A stretch of DNA of 64,000 nt from contig NZ_CP027190.1 of NCBI RefSeq assembly GCF_002970915.1, positions 2,356,001 to 2,420,000 on the forward strand. Reading direction: 5' to 3'. The position numbers and the translations under genes were made by a program. This DNA is from Lactobacillus sp. CBA3605. Its GTDB lineage: Bacteria; Bacillota; Bacilli; Lactobacillales; Lactobacillaceae. Shown in pieces: positions 8,214 to 17,923 of the stretch; the stretch's first letter is position 1, and every line of letters begins with the position of its first letter. Below the pieces are notes generated by a model, which was given only the letters and a program-made list of their open reading frames with translations, was not told the DNA's origin and searched no databases.

Positions 8214-9998
8214 ATGCGTATGACCCTAGAAATTGCCATTGTTTTAATAACTTTATTAGTTGCCTTCGTATTGATGGCACTAGAAATTACGACGCCCAAC
8301 GCAGTGATTTTGTGTGCCTTAAGTTTCCTGATGTTCGTTGGGATTCTTTCGCCAACGGATGCCCTGTCAGGATTCTCTAATGATGGCTTAGCGACGATTG
8401 CGCTAATGTATATTGTGGCCTATGCAATTGCAAAAAGTGATGTCATCACGAACCTATTTAATCGAATCTTAGGAAATGGCAAAAATGAACGGCTATCATT
8501 ATTAAAGTTACTAGTGAGTGTCGGAGTCATTTCACCATTTATGAATAATACGCCGATTGTTTCAACGGTGACCCCCATGGTTCAACGCTGGTGCCGAGAA
8601 AAAGGGCTCGCGGTTTCGAAATTTTTAATTCCATTATCGTATATTACGATTTTAAGTGGGTTAACGACGGTTTTGGGAACGTCGACTAACTTGGTGGCGC
8701 AAGGGTTATTATCTAAGTATAATTTGAAGCAATTTGGTATTTTTGATTTAGCTGTCGTCGGGATTCCAATTACCGTGGTGGGTCTAGTCTACCTGGTGAC
8801 GATTGGTTATAAATTATTGCCGACTTATCGAGGCAATTCAATCGATGAAGTGGTCAAAACGCCCAATGAATATCTGATTGAAATGTCGATTGGGACGGAT
8901 TTTAATTACTTGAATCGGACGGTCGCAGCGGCCAAATTGCGCCATTTAACCAATGTTTATCTAGCGGCGATTAATCGCGAAGGTCAAGCCATTGTCCCCG
9001 TTACAGATGATACGATTTTGCGTCTAGGGGACCGGCTTTATTTTACAGGTCCTGTGAATTGCATTAATGATCTATTACAGATTAAAGGATTGATTCCCAG
9101 TACTGAAAAAATTAATATGGCGGATATTACGAATGAACGGGCACGATTAGTTGAAATTTCAATCCCGGATAATTCGAGTTTGATCAACCAGAGTGTGAAA
9201 TCGGCCAACTTTCGGAATGTCTATGGGAGTGTCATCGTTGCCATTCATCGTAATGCTGTGAAGTTACATGAGCAAATTGGCGGGATTACATTAAAAGCAG
9301 GCGATAATCTGGTTGCAATTACCACAAACGAACCGGAACAATTAGAAGCGATGCGAGATGTACAGGTATTCAATGTTGAAAAAACTAAAAACAAACAAAA
9401 GAAAAATAGTTACAAAGATATTTTACCAATTTTATTATTAGTCATGACCATTGTTTTATCGACCATGAACGTTGTTGAACTATTTGTTGGTTTGGCAGTG
9501 AGCTGCGTGATTTTATTCTTAACGAAATGTGTCTCGGTTCAGGATGTGGTCAAGGCGGTCGATATGAATGTCTTATTTCTCGTTGCCAGTAGCTATGGCT
9601 TAGGGTTAGCGATGTCCAATGTGGGCGCAGATAAATATATTGCGAAGCTGTTAGTTAACGTGGCAGGGACATCAACGCCGATTTTGTTTATGTTCTTGCT
9701 GTACTTTGTGACGAACTTTTTAACGGCGATTTTGTCAAATGCAGCTGCAATTTCATTAATGTTTCCCATTGTAATTTCGGCCGCAAAAATTGTGGATTTA
9801 CCTGTGATGATGCTCGTCATGCTAATTACGATTGCGGCGACGGCTGACTTTTCAACACCAATCGGCTACCAGACCAATTTGATTGTGTATGGTCCCGGTC
9901 ATTATAAATTTACTGATTACTTCAAAGTTGGGATTCCATTGAATCTCATTTGTATGGTGATTTGCGTTTTTGTGACGTATTATCTCTATCTCGTCTAG
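8214..9998 (+). CDS. SLC13/DASS-family permease with two TrkA-C domains, probable sulfate transporter
   Basis: Polytopic inner-membrane anion permease. Hydrophobic helices occupy about residues 1-205 and 400-594, with the family motif SPFMNNTPIVS near 103 and ILSNAAA in the second half (inverted-repeat fold). Between them lie two soluble modules of about 75 residues each, YLIEMSIGTDFNYLNRTV... and RLVEISIPDNSSLINQSV..., typical TrkA-C (RCK-C) regulatory domains. The SLC13/CitT superfamily carries sulfate or di/tricarboxylates; TrkA-C-bearing members are often annotated as sulfate transporters. Being the last gene of a sulfate-activation locus makes sulfate the best guess. GGGAG precedes the ATG. 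Family sure; substrate inferred from context. Confidence 0.85.
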   Translation: MRMTLEIAIVLITLLVAFVLMALEITTPNAVILCALSFLMFVGILSPTDALSGFSNDGLATIALMYIVAYAIAKSDVITNLFNRILGNGKNERLSLLKLLVSVGVISPFMNNTPIVSTVTPMVQRWCREKGLAVSKFLIPLSYITILSGLTTVLGTSTNLVAQGLLSKYNLKQFGIFDLAVVGIPITVVGLVYLVTIGYKLLPTYRGNSIDEVVKTPNEYLIEMSIGTDFNYLNRTVAAAKLRHLTNVYLAAINREGQAIVPVTDDTILRLGDRLYFTGPVNCINDLLQIKGLIPSTEKINMADITNERARLVEISIPDNSSLINQSVKSANFRNVYGSVIVAIHRNAVKLHEQIGGITLKAGDNLVAITTNEPEQLEAMRDVQVFNVEKTKNKQKKNSYKDILPILLLVMTIVLSTMNVVELFVGLAVSCVILFLTKCVSVQDVVKAVDMNVLFLVASSYGLGLAMSNVGADKYIAKLLVNVAGTSTPILFMFLLYFVTNFLTAILSNAAAISLMFPIVISAAKIVDLPVMMLVMLITIAATADFSTPIGYQTNLIVYGPGHYKFTDYFKVGIPLNLICMVICVFVTYYLYLV

Positions 9999-10011
9999 AA
10001 CGGTGTGCAAG

Positions 10012-10059
10012 CTGTTGTTGATCTTCAAGGGAAACCTTGCGGATTGACAGCAGTTTTTT
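10012..10059 (+). terminator. Terminator after the SLC13 permease gene
   Basis: CTGTTGTTGATC pairs (with G-U pairs) with GATTGACAGCAG around an inner loop, followed by TTTTTT. Confidence 0.75.
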
Positions 10060-10154
10060 GCTTTTTAAATAGTTGATATGGCGGCAAATTTGTTATAAAA
10101 ACAAGAACTTTAATAATTTAGAATAAATGACTAGTATTACGATGATAAAGTTGG

Positions 10155-10205
10155 TATACTGGCAAAGTTTGCTTAGGAATCGTTTAAAAAAGAAAACGCT
10201 TTCTT
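10155..10205 (+). promoter_or_regulatory. -10 box and cre-like site before the MATE gene
   Basis: TATACT at 10155-10160 is a good -10, with a poor -35. AAGAAAACGCTTTCTT at 10190-10205 resembles a CcpA cre operator and lies just downstream of the predicted start, a position where CcpA blocks elongation. Candidate only. Confidence 0.4.
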
Positions 10206-10239
10206 AGCGACAACTTCACCTAATGAAAGGAGCGTAAAA

Positions 10240-11631
10240 ATGAACGATTTAACGAAGGGGAACCCGTTAAAACTAATCTTTTGGTTTACGATTCCATTAT
10301 TAATCGGTAACATTTTTCAGCAATTTTATAGTTTATCAGATACGTTGATTGTTGGTCAGACTTTGGGTGTTAAAGCCTTAGCGGCCGTTGGATCAACTGG
10401 GAGTGTTCAATTCTTAATAATTGGGTTTGCCCAAGGCTTAACCGCCGGCTTATCAATCTTAACGGCTCAACACTATGGTGCCAAAGATTTTAAAGCTGTC
10501 CGGCGTAGTTTTGCCATTAGTATCGTGGTTAGTTTGGTCGTGGGGATTATCTTAACAATTGTGTCCTTAATTTTTGTTGACCATATCTTAGTCTTAATGC
10601 AGACACCGACCGATATTATTAACGATGCGCGAACCTTCTTACAAATCATGTTAGGCGGCATGTTGGCACCAATTGCCTTCAACTTACTGTCTAATATCAT
10701 TCGTGCGCTCGGTGATAGTCGGACACCGTTATGGTTTTTAATGATTAGTTCAGTGATTAATATTGGTCTGGAATTGCTTTTTATTTTAGAGTTTCATTGG
10801 GGCATTGCTGGGGCCGGGTGGGCGACGATTCTCGCGCAATTAATTGCGAGCTTGATGTGTGTGGTTTATATCATCATGCGAGTGCCAATATTACACATTG
10901 GTCGCCGGCACTTTAACTTGCGGCTGCCTGAACTTAAAGGGCATCTTCGAGTGGGATTACCAATGGCATTTCAGATGTCAATTATTGCGATTGGGACAAT
11001 TGTCTTACAAGCAGCGTTAAATAGCTTGGGGACTAACTCGGTGGCGGCCACTACTGCGGCCCAAAAGATTGACCAATTAGCGACGCAACCCTTAATGTCG
11101 TTTGGGGTGACGATGGCCACCTTTGCGGCGCAAAATTTTGGCGCCCATCAGTATGAACGCATTATCAAAGGGGTAAGACAAACCATGTGGTTATCCGGCA
11201 GCTTTAGTGTAGCGGCAGGATTAATCGAAATTTTATGGGGCAAGCAATTGGTCGGGCTCTTCGTTGGGCACCAAGATATGGCGGTCCTAAACTTATCACA
11301 AACTTATTTTAATATCATTGGGAGTACTTATATTTTACTGTCAATGTTATTCATTATGCGGAATACACTCCAAGGTTTAGGCCGCAGTGCTATTCCAACT
11401 TTGGCGGGTGCGGCTGAATTATTTATGCGAGTCTTTGCAGCGTTAATTTTAGTCCGTTTCTTTGCCTATCCCGGTGCCTGTGCGTCAGAACCGTTAGCTT
11501 GGCTAGGGTCCGTCGCAGTCTTGTTACCAGCTTATTTACAAGCCGTCCGTGAGCTGCATCAACGGGCGCGAGACGAAAAAACGCGCGCTACCCCGACGAC
11601 GCCAACAGTTGAAGTTGTGTCCAAAAACTAA
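10240..11631 (+). CDS. MATE family efflux transporter
   Basis: Cation-coupled multidrug/toxin exporter of the NorM/DinF superfamily. At 463 residues with about twelve hydrophobic segments in two similar halves, it has the expected size. The N-terminus (GNPLKLIFWFTIPLLIGNIF, then QFYSLSDTLIVG) carries the classic MATE pattern, repeated in the second half as GLPMAFQMSIIAIGTIVLQ. A hydrophilic Lys/Arg/Thr tail follows the last helix. AAAGGAG lies 9 bases before the ATG. It appears monocistronic behind a promoter with a cre-like sequence. Substrate unknown. Confidence 0.93.
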   Translation: MNDLTKGNPLKLIFWFTIPLLIGNIFQQFYSLSDTLIVGQTLGVKALAAVGSTGSVQFLIIGFAQGLTAGLSILTAQHYGAKDFKAVRRSFAISIVVSLVVGIILTIVSLIFVDHILVLMQTPTDIINDARTFLQIMLGGMLAPIAFNLLSNIIRALGDSRTPLWFLMISSVINIGLELLFILEFHWGIAGAGWATILAQLIASLMCVVYIIMRVPILHIGRRHFNLRLPELKGHLRVGLPMAFQMSIIAIGTIVLQAALNSLGTNSVAATTAAQKIDQLATQPLMSFGVTMATFAAQNFGAHQYERIIKGVRQTMWLSGSFSVAAGLIEILWGKQLVGLFVGHQDMAVLNLSQTYFNIIGSTYILLSMLFIMRNTLQGLGRSAIPTLAGAAELFMRVFAALILVRFFAYPGACASEPLAWLGSVAVLLPAYLQAVRELHQRARDEKTRATPTTPTVEVVSKN

Positions 11632-11699
11632 TCTTTTACTTGCAACTCAAGTGGGAATTTGCTAGTATGTGGTATTAATTTGAATTGAGGAGTTTTCTA

Positions 11700-11945
11700 A
11701 TGGCTGTGGAATTAAAAATTGGCGATTACGTCCAAGGTAAAAAGTTTGCTTCACTTGAACATGATTTTAGTGGTGAAATTGAAAAGGTCTACGAAAATTC
11801 AGTTTTAATTTTAATCAAAGAGTTCGACAAATCAGATGCACCAATTGTTAATGAATATAATCATCGGGCAGTTGTACGTAAGGCGGATATCAAGATGATT
11901 AAGGCCGCACCGGCTCCCGTTGAGGTTCCTGACTCAGAAGCTTAA
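11700..11945 (+). CDS. DUF2187 family small protein
   Basis: An 81-residue acidic protein of the DUF2187 type (KIGDYVQGKKFASLEHDF...GEIEKVYENSVLILI...HRAVVRKADIKMI). The pattern suggests a small all-beta KOW/SH3-like barrel. The ATG at 11700 is chosen because GAGGAG (11687-11692) precedes it by 7 bases; the longer reading from a TTG lacks support. Function is unknown in the family. It stands alone upstream of a tRNA gene. Confidence 0.85.
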   Translation: MAVELKIGDYVQGKKFASLEHDFSGEIEKVYENSVLILIKEFDKSDAPIVNEYNHRAVVRKADIKMIKAAPAPVEVPDSEA

Positions 11946-12007
11946 ATTTTTTAATTTTTTCAATGACAACACTGAAAATATATGCTATACTATTTTCTGT
12001 TGTCAAC

Positions 12008-12078
12008 GCGGGTGTAGTTTAGTGGTAAAATACAAGCTTCCCAAGCTTGAGTCGCGAGTCCGATTCTCGTCACCCGCT
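12008..12078 (+). tRNA. tRNA-Gly (anticodon CCC)
   Basis: A 71-nt cloverleaf: acceptor GCGGGTG/CACCCGC, D-arm GTTT-AGTGGTA-AAAT, anticodon stem CAAGC/GCTTG with loop TTCCCAA, and T-stem GCGAG/CTCGT. The T-loop reads TCCGATT, with C where T55 (pseudouridine) is usual. Discriminator T; CCA is not encoded. A terminator follows. Confidence 0.93.
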
Positions 12079-12095
12079 TCATTAATAATACGGTT

Positions 12096-12129
12096 GCTAG
12101 TAATGTCACTCGACGTTGCTAGCTTTTTT
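12096..12129 (+). terminator. Terminator after tRNA-Gly
   Basis: GCTAGTAATGTC pairs with GACGTTGCTAGC (two G-U pairs), followed by TTTTTT. Confidence 0.85.
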
Positions 12130-12146
12130 ATTTAGGAGGGAATCTC

Positions 12147-12620
12147 ATGATGACTTTTCAAGCGATTAAGTTTGATGAGCTAACGCCACGCCAGTTGAAT
12201 GCCATTTATCAATTACGGGTGGCAATTTTCGTGGTTGAACAGGCTTGTCCGTATCAAGATGTGGATGATTTAGATTTAACGGCGGTACATTTGTTAGGCA
12301 CTACTCCGGCTGGATTACAGGCTTATGCGCGGTTAATGGTTGAGCCGCAGCAGCAAGCGCGCATTGGGCGCGTTGTCGTGCGAGCGACTGCGCGTGGCGC
12401 TGGTCAAGGCCAAGCGTTATTACGGCAAGCCATTGCGACGATTCAGCAGTTGTGGCCCCAAACGCAACAGATTAATATTCAAGCGCAACATTATTTGGAT
12501 CGCTTTTATCGGTCATTTGGGTTTGTTCCCGTCTCAGAAGTTTATTTAGAGGACGGCATTCCGCACCAAGATATGATTTTGAAGGTCGGTACTGGAACTG
12601 ATGCTAGTCAAACGGTGTAA
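12147..12620 (+). CDS. GNAT family N-acetyltransferase, ElaA type
   Basis: Predicted acetyl-CoA-dependent N-acetyltransferase of 157 residues. The N-terminal QLRVAIFVVEQACPYQDVDD is the ElaA hallmark (LRxxVFVVEQxCpYxDxD). RIGRVVVRATARGAGQGQAL is the GNAT motif A that binds the acetyl-CoA pyrophosphate, and the C-terminal YRSFGFVPVSEVYLEDGIPH supplies the family's ending. AGGAGG is 7 bases before the first of two adjacent ATGs. Substrate unknown. It lies just upstream of the argS T-box leader. Confidence 0.9.
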   Translation: MMTFQAIKFDELTPRQLNAIYQLRVAIFVVEQACPYQDVDDLDLTAVHLLGTTPAGLQAYARLMVEPQQQARIGRVVVRATARGAGQGQALLRQAIATIQQLWPQTQQINIQAQHYLDRFYRSFGFVPVSEVYLEDGIPHQDMILKVGTGTDASQTV

Positions 12621-12627
12621 TATTTGG

Positions 12628-12852
12628 TATACTAGCGCATGGTTTAAAATGTAAAACGTCTTATGAGAAAGAAAAGTAAGTCAGCTAACTGGCAAGCGAG
12701 TTCGGGGTGATGGGAGCCGAATCAGACGGTTGATTGAAGCGCACTTTTGAGGACGACAATTAGATAATAAGTGGATCTTAACGTCAATTAGAGTGGTACC
12801 GCGGGTCATCTCGTCTCTTACATGTTTCAAGAATATGTAAGGGGCTTTTTTT
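12628..12852 (+). promoter_or_regulatory. Promoter and T-box leader of argS (Arg-specific)
   Basis: TATACT (12628-12633) is a likely -10. A Stem I with the usual AGTAAG and internal-loop features follows. CGC at 12740-12742, in a GAAGCGCAC context, is a plausible Arg specifier. The T-box core GAGTGGTACCGCG is at 12791-12803, and the terminator pairs TCTTACAT with ATGTAAGG before a seven-T run (to 12852). Uncharged tRNA-Arg would allow read-through into argS. Confidence 0.88.
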
Positions 12853-12884
12853 GTCTTGTGACCCTCAAATTCAAGGAGGACAAT

Positions 12885-14573
12885 ATGGATTACAAACAAC
12901 AAGTTGCGGCGGCTTTAGCACCCGCATTACCAGCATTATCAGTGGCTGAAATTACTGAAAAGATTGAACAACCGAAAACATCAAAACAAGGTGACTTAGC
13001 TTTTCCAACGTTTACTTTAGCTAAAACTATGCATCAAGCGCCACAATTGATTGCGACCGCTTTGGTTGAAAAGTTGGATCAAAGTAACTTTGAAAAAGTG
13101 GTTGCCATGGGCCCATATGTCAACTTCTTCTTTAAGAAGACGGCCTTTTCAGCTGATATTTTAGGTCAAATTTTAACGGCTGGCGCTGATTTTGGGGCGG
13201 CAAGTATTGGGAATCAAGGCCAAGTGCCGATTGATATGTCATCACCCAACATTGCCAAGCCGATTTCAATGGGCCATTTACGGTCAACGGTCATTGGGAA
13301 TTCATTGGCCAATATTTTAAGTAAAATTGATTATAAGCCTGTTAAAATTAATCACTTAGGTGACTGGGGGACCCAATTCGGGAAGCTAATCACGGCCTAT
13401 AAAATGTGGGGGAGTGAAGCTGAAGTTAAGGCCGATCCCATTAATAATTTATTGAAATATTATGTGCGTTTTCATAAAGAAGATGTCGACCATCCTGAGA
13501 TGGATGATGAAGCGCGTGAGTGGTTTAAAAAGCTTGAAAATGGAGATGCCGAAGCGACTCATTTATGGGAATGGTTCCGGTCTGAATCGTTAAAAGCCTT
13601 CAAACAAATTTACCAACGCTTGGATATTGAGTTCGATTCGTTCAAGGGTGAAGCATTCTACAATGATAAAATGGCGGAAATTGTCGATATTTTGGAAGCT
13701 AAAGATTTATTGCATGAAAGCCAAGGCGCTGAAGTGGTTGATTTGAGCAAATACGACTTGAATCCAGCCTTGATTAAAAAATCTGATGGCGCCACCTTGT
13801 ATATTACTCGGGACTTGGCTGCGGCCGTTTATCGGAAGCGGACTTATGATTTTGTCCAATCACTTTACGTGGTCGGTAATGAACAAACCAACCATTTTAA
13901 GCAGTTGAAGGCTGTGCTAAAAGAAATGGGCTTTGATTGGGCTGATCAAATCCACCACATCCCATTTGGTTTAATTACCCAAGGCGGTAAGAAATTATCG
14001 ACGCGGAGTGGTCGGGTCATTTTGTTAGATAAGGTGCTAGATGATGCCGTTGCGTTAGCGCATCAACAAATTGAAGCGAAAAATCCAGATTTGGCTAATA
14101 AGGATGCGGTTGCGGATGCAGTCGGGATTGGTGCCGTTATTTTCCATGATTTGAAGAACGAACGGATGAATAGTTTTGACTTTAATTTAGAAGAAGTGGT
14201 ACGTTTTGAAGGTGAAACGGGTCCTTATGTCCAATATGCACATGCGCGGGCTGAAAGTATCTTGCGTAAGGCCGGTAGTCCAGCGATTGACGCCACTAAT
14301 CAACAGTTAGCGGATCCAGCCGCTTGGGATACCTTAAAGTTATTGAGCGAGTTCCCAGCGACCGTTGTGCGGGCCAGTGATGACTACGAACCATCTGTCA
14401 TTGCCAAGTATGCGATTCATTTGGCTAAAGCATTCAATAAGTACTATGGTAATACTAAAATTTTAGTGGAAGATGCTGAATTACCAGCACGCTTAGCCTT
14501 GGTTAAGAGTGTTAGCATCGTCTTGAAAGAAGCGTTACGGTTATTAGGTGTTAAAGCACCTGACGAAATGTAA
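12885..14573 (+). CDS. argS: Arginyl-tRNA synthetase
   Basis: Class I synthetase charging tRNA-Arg; 562 residues, the normal size. An N-terminal Add-1 domain (about 1-110) precedes the catalytic core with [16 protein letters not shown] (the HIGH-equivalent, about residue 115). The KMSKS region is replaced by KKLSTRSGR near 370, as is common in ArgRS. The C-terminal anticodon-binding domain carries the typical [10 protein letters not shown] and [10 protein letters not shown]...EPSVIAKYA helices. The ATG at 12885 follows AAGGAGGA; the longer open frame runs through the T-box terminator and is not the start. Controlled by the T-box leader just upstream. Confidence 0.97.
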   Translation: MDYKQQVAAALAPALPALSVAEITEKIEQPKTSKQGDLAFPTFTLAKTMHQAPQLIATALVEKLDQSNFEKVVAMGPYVNFFFKKTAFSADILGQILTAGADFGAASIGNQGQVPIDMSSPNIAKPISMGHLRSTVIGNSLANILSKIDYKPVKINHLGDWGTQFGKLITAYKMWGSEAEVKADPINNLLKYYVRFHKEDVDHPEMDDEAREWFKKLENGDAEATHLWEWFRSESLKAFKQIYQRLDIEFDSFKGEAFYNDKMAEIVDILEAKDLLHESQGAEVVDLSKYDLNPALIKKSDGATLYITRDLAAAVYRKRTYDFVQSLYVVGNEQTNHFKQLKAVLKEMGFDWADQIHHIPFGLITQGGKKLSTRSGRVILLDKVLDDAVALAHQQIEAKNPDLANKDAVADAVGIGAVIFHDLKNERMNSFDFNLEEVVRFEGETGPYVQYAHARAESILRKAGSPAIDATNQQLADPAAWDTLKLLSEFPATVVRASDDYEPSVIAKYAIHLAKAFNKYYGNTKILVEDAELPARLALVKSVSIVLKEALRLLGVKAPDEM

Positions 14574-14583
14574 GTGTTAGTCG

Positions 14584-14620
14584 AAAAGTCGTTTGGGGAG
14601 TGCTTCCCAAACGACTTTTT
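14584..14620 (+). terminator. Terminator after argS
   Basis: AAAAGTCGTTTGGG pairs perfectly with CCCAAACGACTTTT around an 8-base loop, ending in T5. Confidence 0.92.
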
Positions 14621-14751
14621 AGCGTCCACTGATTTTAAGGGTCTAATTAGGTAACTTTCGATACTAAAAGTTTACGACCCGTCCCGGTTCATGGCAGTGC
14701 TAAGCTTTAAGTTGAGCTGAGATTGCATGCAGGGAAAAGTGGGGGTTTTAG

Positions 14752-16743
14752 ATGAGTTACTTAGAATTACATGGGATTCATAAAGCTTATTATATTGGTA
14801 AGCAAGCTTATCCCGTCTTGAATGGGATTGATTTAAAATTTAACTTGGGTGAATTTGTGACCATCTTAGGTGAATCTGGTGGGGGTAAATCAACCTTAAT
14901 GAACATTATTGGCGGCTTGGATCGTGATTTTGACGGCGAACTGCGGTTACAAGGTCAACTTTTAGACCATCGTCATGATCGCCAGTTAGATCAATATCGG
15001 CGCGCCACGGTGGGCTATATTTATCAGGCTTATAACTTAATCAGTCACCTAACCGTGTTAGACAATGTGATGTTGTCGCTGGATATGACCCAGTTAAAAC
15101 ATGCGGAACGGTTAGCGCGTGCGCAGGACTTGCTGACTCAGGTGGGGTTACAAGATCAGTTAAAGAAATACCCGCAACAACTGTCAGGTGGGCAAAAGCA
15201 ACGGGTCGCGATTGCCCGGGCTTTGGCAAGTGATCCACAACTTATTATTGCAGATGAACCGACGGGGGCTTTAGATGCGCAAAATACGCAAGAAGTGTTG
15301 GCAATCTTACAAAAGATTGCAGCGAGTGGGCGCTTAGTGATTTGTGTCACCCATTCGACGACTGTTGCTCAGGCTGGGACCCGGATGGTTCAGTTGACAG
15401 GCGGCAAAATTGTCGCAGATACGGCGTTGAAAACAGCATTGGCGCCCGTTAACCCCCAGCCACGATTAACGGCTCGAAATTTACCATGGCGCGTCTCATT
15501 GGCGACGGCATTTAAACATTTTCGTCATACGTTAAGTTGGAACGCATTAATTGTTTTAGGAACGGCGATTGGGTTGTTTGCAGTCTTGTTATTTGCCGGT
15601 TTAGGAAATGGTCTTAAAGGTTACATCAATCATCAAATTAATTCATTAGTTGATCCCCAATCCATTACAGTCATGCGGTATGTTAATAGTGCTAAGGACC
15701 AAGAAGAACAGTTCGCTGCCCAAGCCGATCCACAAGCGGCTGGGAGTATTGCAACGCATATGCCGACATTTTCAGCGGCTCAATTACAACAGTTGCGGGA
15801 TTTGTCGCAGGTGGTGAAACTAGAGCCGGGGATTGCGGCAAGTAATGCCATGATTAAGATTGCGGGCACTAGTTATTCGGCACCGCAATTAACGACGTGG
15901 ACCAGTGCTGATCAAACGGCAAATTTAAAAGCTGGTCGAGTGGCCGGAAATAATCAGATTGTCGTTGATAAGAGTACAATTGCACAAAAATGGTCGGCTA
16001 AAAATTGGCGGCAGTTAATTGGCAAATCGGTGACGGTTAGTTATCAAGCGACTAATGCGCAAGGTCGTCCCGTCACGGTGCAACGTCAATTAACAGTAGC
16101 CGGAATTGCAGATAGTACGGCTGGTGCCGGTTTAAATGCCGTTAATTATGCGACGATGCAAGCAATGCGTGCGCAAGTTAATGTTAATCAGCAACCGACT
16201 TTTGTAACCGTCAGAATTACGCGACGGCAACAAAATGAAACTGTTGTGAACGCTATTAATCGGTTAAAGGTGAATGGTAAGCCCCAATTTGCCGCAACCA
16301 GTATTGCCGCAGCTCTGGATACGGTTAATACCTATGTGACGTTAGCAACGACCATCTTAGCGGCCATTGCGGGCATTTCATTATTGGTTTCGATTTTGAT
16401 GATTGTTGTAACAATGTTTATGTCTGTCAGTGCGCGTATGAAAGAAATTGGAATTTTGCGGGCATTAGGTGAAAGTCGCCGGGATATTCGGCGGTTGTTC
16501 ACGGGCGAAGCGTTAATGATTGGCGGGTTTAGTGCTATGTTAGCCACAGGACTTGCGTATGGTGTTGGTGCCGGTCTCAACCATATCTTATATCGGATTG
16601 CTGGTTATCAGTTCATTCAGATTCACCCGATTGATGTAGGGCTAGTTGTCGTAATTGCGTTAGTGATTGCCTGGTTAGCGGCCATCTTGCCAGCACGGCG
16701 AGCAGCTAATTTGAATCCGATTACCGCATTAGCAGCAGAATAG
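14752..16743 (+). CDS. MacB-type ABC transporter, fused ATPase-permease
   Basis: A 663-residue fusion. The N-terminal ABC ATPase (about 1-225) has Walker [10 protein letters not shown], signature LSGGQKQR and Walker [14 protein letters not shown] first membrane helix near 260-280 follows, then an extracytoplasmic MacB-PCD-like domain (about 285-520) and the C-terminal FtsX-type permease with three helices (around 525-550, 590-610 and 625-645). The motif [21 protein letters not shown] is typical of FtsX/MacB permeases. Such proteins work as dimers in mechanotransmission, peptide export or resistance. There is no linked two-component system or adaptor gene, so its cargo is open. A G-rich ribosome site precedes the ATG. 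Confidence 0.9.
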   Translation: MSYLELHGIHKAYYIGKQAYPVLNGIDLKFNLGEFVTILGESGGGKSTLMNIIGGLDRDFDGELRLQGQLLDHRHDRQLDQYRRATVGYIYQAYNLISHLTVLDNVMLSLDMTQLKHAERLARAQDLLTQVGLQDQLKKYPQQLSGGQKQRVAIARALASDPQLIIADEPTGALDAQNTQEVLAILQKIAASGRLVICVTHSTTVAQAGTRMVQLTGGKIVADTALKTALAPVNPQPRLTARNLPWRVSLATAFKHFRHTLSWNALIVLGTAIGLFAVLLFAGLGNGLKGYINHQINSLVDPQSITVMRYVNSAKDQEEQFAAQADPQAAGSIATHMPTFSAAQLQQLRDLSQVVKLEPGIAASNAMIKIAGTSYSAPQLTTWTSADQTANLKAGRVAGNNQIVVDKSTIAQKWSAKNWRQLIGKSVTVSYQATNAQGRPVTVQRQLTVAGIADSTAGAGLNAVNYATMQAMRAQVNVNQQPTFVTVRITRRQQNETVVNAINRLKVNGKPQFAATSIAAALDTVNTYVTLATTILAAIAGISLLVSILMIVVTMFMSVSARMKEIGILRALGESRRDIRRLFTGEALMIGGFSAMLATGLAYGVGAGLNHILYRIAGYQFIQIHPIDVGLVVVIALVIAWLAAILPARRAANLNPITALAAE

Positions 16744-16914
16744 GTCTTTTAAAAGTGGGGCCAAAAGTTAGGCTATTTGTGAGCAATAACTTTAAAATAT
16801 TGGCACTACCGTTATACTCAAATATCCAGTTATATCAAGACTTTTAGAATTGTAATATGGATTTTCTTTGATAAAAATAGAATAATTCAGACATGTTTTT
16901 CTACAACTTTTTTC

Positions 16915-16970
16915 TTGACAATCTTCCAATAAACACTTATTGTAATAGTGTAATCTACTTTTACACTATT
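16915..16970 (+). promoter_or_regulatory. Promoter with perfect inverted-repeat operator
   Basis: TTGACA (16915-16920) and TATTGT (16938-16943) are 17 bases apart. Directly after the -10 lies a perfect inverted repeat: AATAGTGTAA (16944-16953), seven bases, then TTACACTATT (16961-16970). The repeat spans the predicted start site and sits just upstream of the first gene of a small AT-rich island, as an autoregulatory operator would. Confidence 0.7.
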
Positions 16971-16992
16971 TTAAATAGGAAGCGGTGAGAAA

Positions 16993-17472
16993 ATGCCACG
17001 AGTCTATAAGACAGTACGTCTAGCATATGAAACAAAGAAGTGGTTGAATGATTTAATAGCAACTCATGAAGAACAATTGAAAGGCATAAAAGAATCATTA
17101 ATTACTAAGTATGAAGATTTGCTTCGTGAAAATGACGAATTTAAAAATTACTCTCCTACATTATCCATAACCGCCTCTAGTGGTAGCCTGTTGGAGGCTG
17201 CTTATAATTATTGTATGAGTTCAAATTTATCCCCTTCTGATTGGTCAGTTATATCGGAAGAATGCAAAAAAACTGCAAAGAAGGAAATTGGAGATTTAGA
17301 TGTTGGAAGTACCACGCCTAGATTTTTGATAGGTACAGATATACTGGAGGGCCTAGAGCGATTACAGTGGGAATTGAAACCAGCTAACATGCAACGTAAT
17401 CTTCAATTAAATTTCGTCATAAAATTGGTTGTGTTTTATTACTATAAGCATGAAGTTTTAAATAAAAGATGA
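16993..17472 (+). CDS. Hypothetical protein with RHH-like N-terminus
   Basis: I do not recognise this 159-residue protein. It starts MPRVYKTVRLAYETKKWLND, a strand-then-helix pattern reminiscent of ribbon-helix-helix DNA-binding proteins; the rest looks helical and charged. It is more AT-rich than its neighbours. GGAAGCGGTGAG precedes the ATG, and a perfect inverted repeat lies at the promoter, so an autoregulatory DNA-binding role is conceivable. Its neighbour at 17548 is equally unfamiliar. The pair could be a plasmid- or phage-derived fragment. A hairpin overlaps its stop codon. Confidence 0.7.
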   Translation: MPRVYKTVRLAYETKKWLNDLIATHEEQLKGIKESLITKYEDLLRENDEFKNYSPTLSITASSGSLLEAAYNYCMSSNLSPSDWSVISEECKKTAKKEIGDLDVGSTTPRFLIGTDILEGLERLQWELKPANMQRNLQLNFVIKLVVFYYYKHEVLNKR

Positions 17473-17491
17473 TGTTCATCTTTTATTATTT
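17461..17491 (+). terminator. Hairpin overlapping the stop codon, possible weak terminator
   Basis: AATAAAAGATGA (17461-17472) pairs perfectly with TCATCTTTTATT (17476-17487), followed by a T-rich stretch. A second small hairpin (AAGAGTA/TACTCTT, about 17505-17521) precedes the next ribosome site. Attenuation between the two island genes is possible. Confidence 0.45.
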
Positions 17492-17547
17492 AGTTAACAG
17501 GTTTAAGAGTATCTTACTCTTTGAACCAAATAGGAGGTATGTTAAAC

Positions 17548-17865
17548 ATGAAAACATTCAAAGAAATTTTTATTAAGGAAGGTATGGCAATGCCAAACGC
17601 TTTCGGTATTGCACGCGTACAACGTTCTAATCTAAACGAATCTGTAAGATTTGATTTAGATGATGAATTACGAGTATTTTTAAAAGCTAATTTACCTCTT
17701 ACTGGTAAAGTTTATGAACCCACAATGAAAAAAATAGCCGAAAATATACTTATTCTTAATCGTCAAAAATACCGTAAAACTGATATGCCTAGAATTAGCC
17801 TTATGAATGGTCAAAATTATGGAAGCTATCGAGATTCTTCTTTTTATGCATCCACGATTGAATGA
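17548..17865 (+). CDS. Hypothetical protein
   Basis: A 105-residue protein that I do not recognise. The ATG at 17548 is preceded by a strong AGGAGG (17532-17537). Predicted mixed alpha/beta and basic, no membrane segment, low complexity absent. It is AT-rich like its upstream partner and ends shortly before a strong hairpin terminator. It probably shares the island's history. No function is proposed. Confidence 0.65.
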   Translation: MKTFKEIFIKEGMAMPNAFGIARVQRSNLNESVRFDLDDELRVFLKANLPLTGKVYEPTMKKIAENILILNRQKYRKTDMPRISLMNGQNYGSYRDSSFYASTIE

Positions 17866-17923
17866 GTCCGGGACATAACTCGTATTTCTCGATAAAAAGA
17901 TTAACGTTTTGAGCATTAACCTG

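Noticed and set aside
12822..12884. Upstream extension of argS to ATG 12822
   Set aside because: It would translate the T-box terminator hairpin; the AAGGAGGA-ATG at 12885 gives the family's normal N-terminus.
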